From: Lutraria lutraria
Lineage: Eukaryota > Mollusca > Bivalvia > Venerida > Mactridae
Direction: 5' to 3'
DNA: 64,000 nt
NCBI GenBank assembly: GCA_964023205.1
Contig: OZ026845.1
Span: 8,752,001-8,816,000, forward strand
This document shows, one piece after another, positions 61,037 to 64,000 of this stretch. The translations under genes were made by a program, and so were the position numbers. Positions within the stretch are counted from its first letter, which is position 1. Every line of letters begins with the position of its first letter. The notes beneath the pieces are model-generated. The model did no database searches. It saw only the letters and a program-made list of their open reading frames with translations, and was not told where the DNA came from.

Positions 61037-61125
61037 TTTTTTCTGTCTGACATTTCAGTCCGACAGAATTTTCAAGCTTGTCAGACTGAATGTCCGGCAG
61101 ATTTTTTGTCTTTCACGAAGTCTGT
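61037..61125. repeat. Hairpin repeat with GTCTTTCA tail, copy 2
   Basis: CTGTCTGACATTTCAGTCCG pairs with TTGTCAGACTGAATGTCCGG over about 24 bp. The right part (CAGATTTTTTGTCTTTCACG) matches 18780-18850. Confidence 0.5.
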
Positions 61126-61539
61126 CATAAGGAATATTTTCTTTATGTCCAGGATTATATCATGAATATCTGAATAGTGCAATATTTGTCACAGCCATAG
61201 CATTTAGATTTACAAACATCTTTATTCTAGAACATCATGAAAACTGTACATAATCATGTATGTATGAGTCATTGCATGAAGCCTGCTAACACACATTCCA
61301 AACTTTATTTTAATCTAAGATCAATTAATTAAGACACTAAACAACATTAAATTCATTTTAAGTTGAACATGGATTCAATATGTAGCAAACGGTTTGGTTC
61401 ACATGATATCACTTCCCGTTTCTGTAACTTTTGTTTTCTTTTTCTGAATCAATTTCAATAATACTGTATACAATGATGTGAATGACAACCGAATACGTAG
61501 TAGCAAACTAAGATTAACGATGCCGTTTCATTGAATTAC

Positions 61540-61655
61540 CTTGGAGCATCAATCCAGATATGTTTTAATCCCTCTTTCTTCTTTGGTGTAAAAAATATCG
61601 ATTAGTCAACAAAGCCTGATTGCTGACATTTGACAATTGACGGCCATCTTGAATT
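61540..61655 (-). promoter_or_regulatory. ubap1: Probable UBAP1 5' UTR exon and start region
   Basis: A donor AAG|GTAATT lies at 61539/61540. About 100 bp upstream on the minus strand is CAAGATGGCCG (61641-61651), a YY1-type word common at metazoan transcription starts. No TATA box, as expected for a housekeeping gene. Boundaries are approximate. Confidence 0.5.
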
Positions 61656-62539
61656 GGGTAATAACTAACCCACATATTATATTCGCATCGCTGTCGTCAC
61701 TTATAGACGAGTTACGTCCCTTTAAACTCATTAAAAAGTAATGTACATGAAAAGGCCTCTAAGAATAATAAATTTGGTGGATGAAGTCAGACGTATCCAT
61801 GGAAGAAGGTCAGCTGAAAATCACAGTAAAAATGAAGCACAAAGTTAATCTTGGTGACAAAAAAGCAGAAGATAGAGAAGATATTTAATCTGAGTAAATC
61901 TAGCAGACCTATAAAACTTCGATCATCTATCCAAGGACACTGTACAGCGTCCCTGATCTTCCAAAAGATAAGATATATACAATCTGATTATAATTCAATG
62001 ATAGTATATCTGATACAAAAAATGTGAAATAAAAAAAAGTAAACTTATCCCTTATTTATCTAAATATTGATTGATTAAATGCATACTTTTTAATTAATAT
62101 ACATGCATGCATTACGTATTGCTGTACATGAACATACATGACTTATAATGGACGTTTACAATACATCACCATGCCTCTGTATCAATCATTGTTCAGGCCT
62201 AACTAGGGTCACTCAGATAGAAGACCCTGAATTGATGTAACATCTTCGTGAAACATATTATAACTGCTGGTTTACTTGAATCATATGTTTAAATTGTTAC
62301 AGTTATTCGTGCGTTGATTGAACATTAATCTCGAAATAATTGGAACTGAATGATTATTTTGTATGTTTACATTTAAATAAGTGACTCGTAAATACATCAG
62401 TTTTGTTAGCATCATACAAATTTTGATATGAAAATAAGTATCGTAATTTTGTCAGATATATGTTAGTTAAGATTGTTCAAGTATATATCTAATATGCAGA
62501 CGCTATTCTTTCATTTATCAGCGTATTTTTTCATTGATT
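61656..62539. other. Intergenic, nothing recognised
   Basis: AT-rich, no coding or repeat signal seen. Confidence 0.45.
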
Positions 62540-62975
62540 CTTGGGTATACATATCTTTAAGCTTTTTTCTTCATTGACATTATATATAGTGTATATAAGC
62601 TTTTATTCTTTTATTGATTCTAGTATATATAAGCTCATTGCTTTCATTGACACTAGAGTATATACTGAGTTTGTCAGTCTCTCATTGACACTAGTATTTA
62701 TATATACATATAAGCTACTTTATTTCATCGACACTAATGCATATAAACTGTTTTCTCTCATTAACACTAGTGCATTAAAGATTTTTTTCTTTCATTGACA
62801 TTAGTGCATATATAATTATAAGCCTTTTGCTTTTTTGACACTAGTACGTGTATATATAAGCTATTTATTTATTGACACCAGTACATATAAGCTTTCCCCC
62901 CCCCCCTTTTATTAACACTATTATATATAAGCTTTTTCTTTCATTGACACAAGTGTATAGTATAAGCTGACACAA
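62540..62975. repeat. Degenerate tandem repeat, about 50-bp unit
   Basis: About eight loose copies of TTTCATTGACACTAGT followed by GTATATATAAGC, with C-tract and AT variations. Confidence 0.75.
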
Positions 62976-63067
62976 ACTATAGATAAATGTTATATTTCCG
63001 TTTAGGGACATACACATTAGGTAAAAATTAAATAGCTGTACATCAAGATCACGCCAATCTAGTCACG

Positions 63068-63075
63068 TTTATAAG
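63068..63075 (+). promoter_or_regulatory. TATA box of the secreted-protein gene at the right edge
   Basis: TTTATAAG lies 58 bp before the ATG at 63126, a good spacing for a short 5' UTR. Confidence 0.6.
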
Positions 63076-63125
63076 ACCTTTCTTATCTTAGAGGTCACTA
63101 AACAGCAGAACATTAAGAAATTAAG

Positions 63126-63174
63126 ATGAAAATTACATTAGCTATTTTGACTGTATTTCACCTCGTGATTTTTG
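63126..63174 (+). CDS. First exon of a secreted protein: signal peptide only
   Basis: ATG followed by 15 more codons, MKITLAILTVFHLVIF, then one base and a consensus donor GTAAGT (63175). Lys near the start and the hydrophobic run fit a signal peptide. Intron phase 1 after the signal peptide is common in secreted proteins and matches the other secreted gene here. No later exon is visible, so the product is unknown. Confidence 0.6.
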
Positions 63175-63480
63175 GTAAGTTAATTCAATTCAAATTAAAA
63201 CTTCAAATAAGTAAACAGATGCTTTAACACATACCTTATTTACGTTCACTGTTAAATACATGCATGTCAAAGTTTGTTTAAAGCTCTGTATTGTTACCAA
63301 AATGACATCAGTTATTATGTGAAAGACTCTCAGAATTACTTACATGTACACAGTAGTTTTAGAAAAAAGAAAATAGTTTAGTTTGTAATCTGATTCTGGG
63401 AACTATCTTTAATGTACATAGTCAATTGTTGATGTTTTGTGAAGTGCTAGCATATCTTCTAGTTAAGTTCTTCGCTAGTG

Positions 63481-63730
63481 GTATTGCATAATGATCGTAT
63501 AATTTATGTATGTTAATTAGGTACTAAGTAATTTTATAAATGATACAAATATTTATTAATCGTTATTTTCCCAGAACCTTTTGTTTAATATATTTATTAC
63601 CCTTTTACATTGCATAATGATCATATAATTTATGTATGTAAATCAGGTACTAAGTTATTTTATATCTGATACAAATATTTATTAATCGTTATTTCCCCAG
63701 AATTTTTGTTTAATATATTTATTACCTCAA
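63481..63730. repeat. Tandem duplication, period about 128 bp
   Basis: GCATAATGATCGTATAATTT ... ATACAAATATTTATTAATCG recurs with few changes from about 63610. Inside the intron after the signal-peptide exon. Confidence 0.8.
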
Positions 63731-64000
63731 GGTATTAAAGTCGATCTTATTTTAATGGTTGTTTACGAACTATGTTTTTTTTAATTTGGTCAAATCTTGA
63801 ATTGTTTCCTTATTATACATGTTGCTTCAATTACGTTAAGTTTTATTAGTTAATGAAACAATCGCAACATTCTTAAATTACCGGGCATGGAGCTTTATTC
63901 TAAATAATATACTTTTTGGCCTAAGTCCTTTTAAAGTTCTTCAAAATCTTGAAATTATTCATCAATGTTTTAAAATTAATATAAAATGTTGAATATTCAT
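63731..64000. other. Intron sequence to the window edge
   Basis: AT-rich, no exon seen. Confidence 0.4.

Overview
The window is animal nuclear DNA: AT-rich, with short exons bounded by GT..AG introns, TATA boxes, tRNA-derived SINEs, an LTR retrotransposon, many MITE-like inverted-repeat elements and long minisatellites. The gene homologues (FAM81, UBAP1) are metazoan. Several dispersed repeats resemble ones I associate with bivalve mollusc genomes, so a bivalve is the best guess. That guess rests on recollection and not on a search.

Layout. (1) 1-9.8 kb: two intronless paralogous genes for a small PH-like protein (minus strand, stops at 17 and 9156) with matching promoters. Between them lie inverted-repeat elements, a TTAA-flanked DNA transposon relic (2019-3890) and a 2-kb minisatellite (4588-6652). 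(2) 14.9-30.1 kb: two head-to-head FAM81-family coiled-coil genes. The minus-strand copy has 7 coding exons (459 aa), the plus-strand copy 5 (402 aa). The 3' exons match in length and phase, but the 5' part has two extra introns in one copy. (3) 30-38 kb: no gene seen, only SINEs, MITEs, a long hairpin and an unidentified decayed reading frame. (4) 38.4-52.6 kb: a 3.5-kb XbaI-rich minisatellite ends about 270 bp before a six-exon gene for a secreted 286-aa protein, possibly of beta-propeller type. Its first intron probably begins with a GC donor and holds a TIR transposon and a degenerate Ty3/gypsy-type LTR element. Inside that element is an intact two-zinc-finger ORF just downstream of a splice-acceptor-like sequence. 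The fifth intron holds a minisatellite that appears to have grown from the exon's own 5' splice site, plus a 5'-truncated LINE. (5) 56.7-61.7 kb: a seven-coding-exon UBAP1 gene (ESCRT-I subunit, 632 aa, minus strand) with a probable 5' UTR exon. (6) 62.5-64 kb: a degenerate tandem repeat, then the TATA box and signal-peptide exon of a secreted-protein gene that runs out of the window.

The genes do not form one pathway. The notable features are local duplication (PH pair, FAM81 pair), repeat growth next to or out of gene signals, and the accessory zinc-finger ORF in a retrotransposon. Exon models were built by hand from splice consensus, reading phase, paralogue comparison and remembered family sequence. 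UTR limits are mostly unknown.
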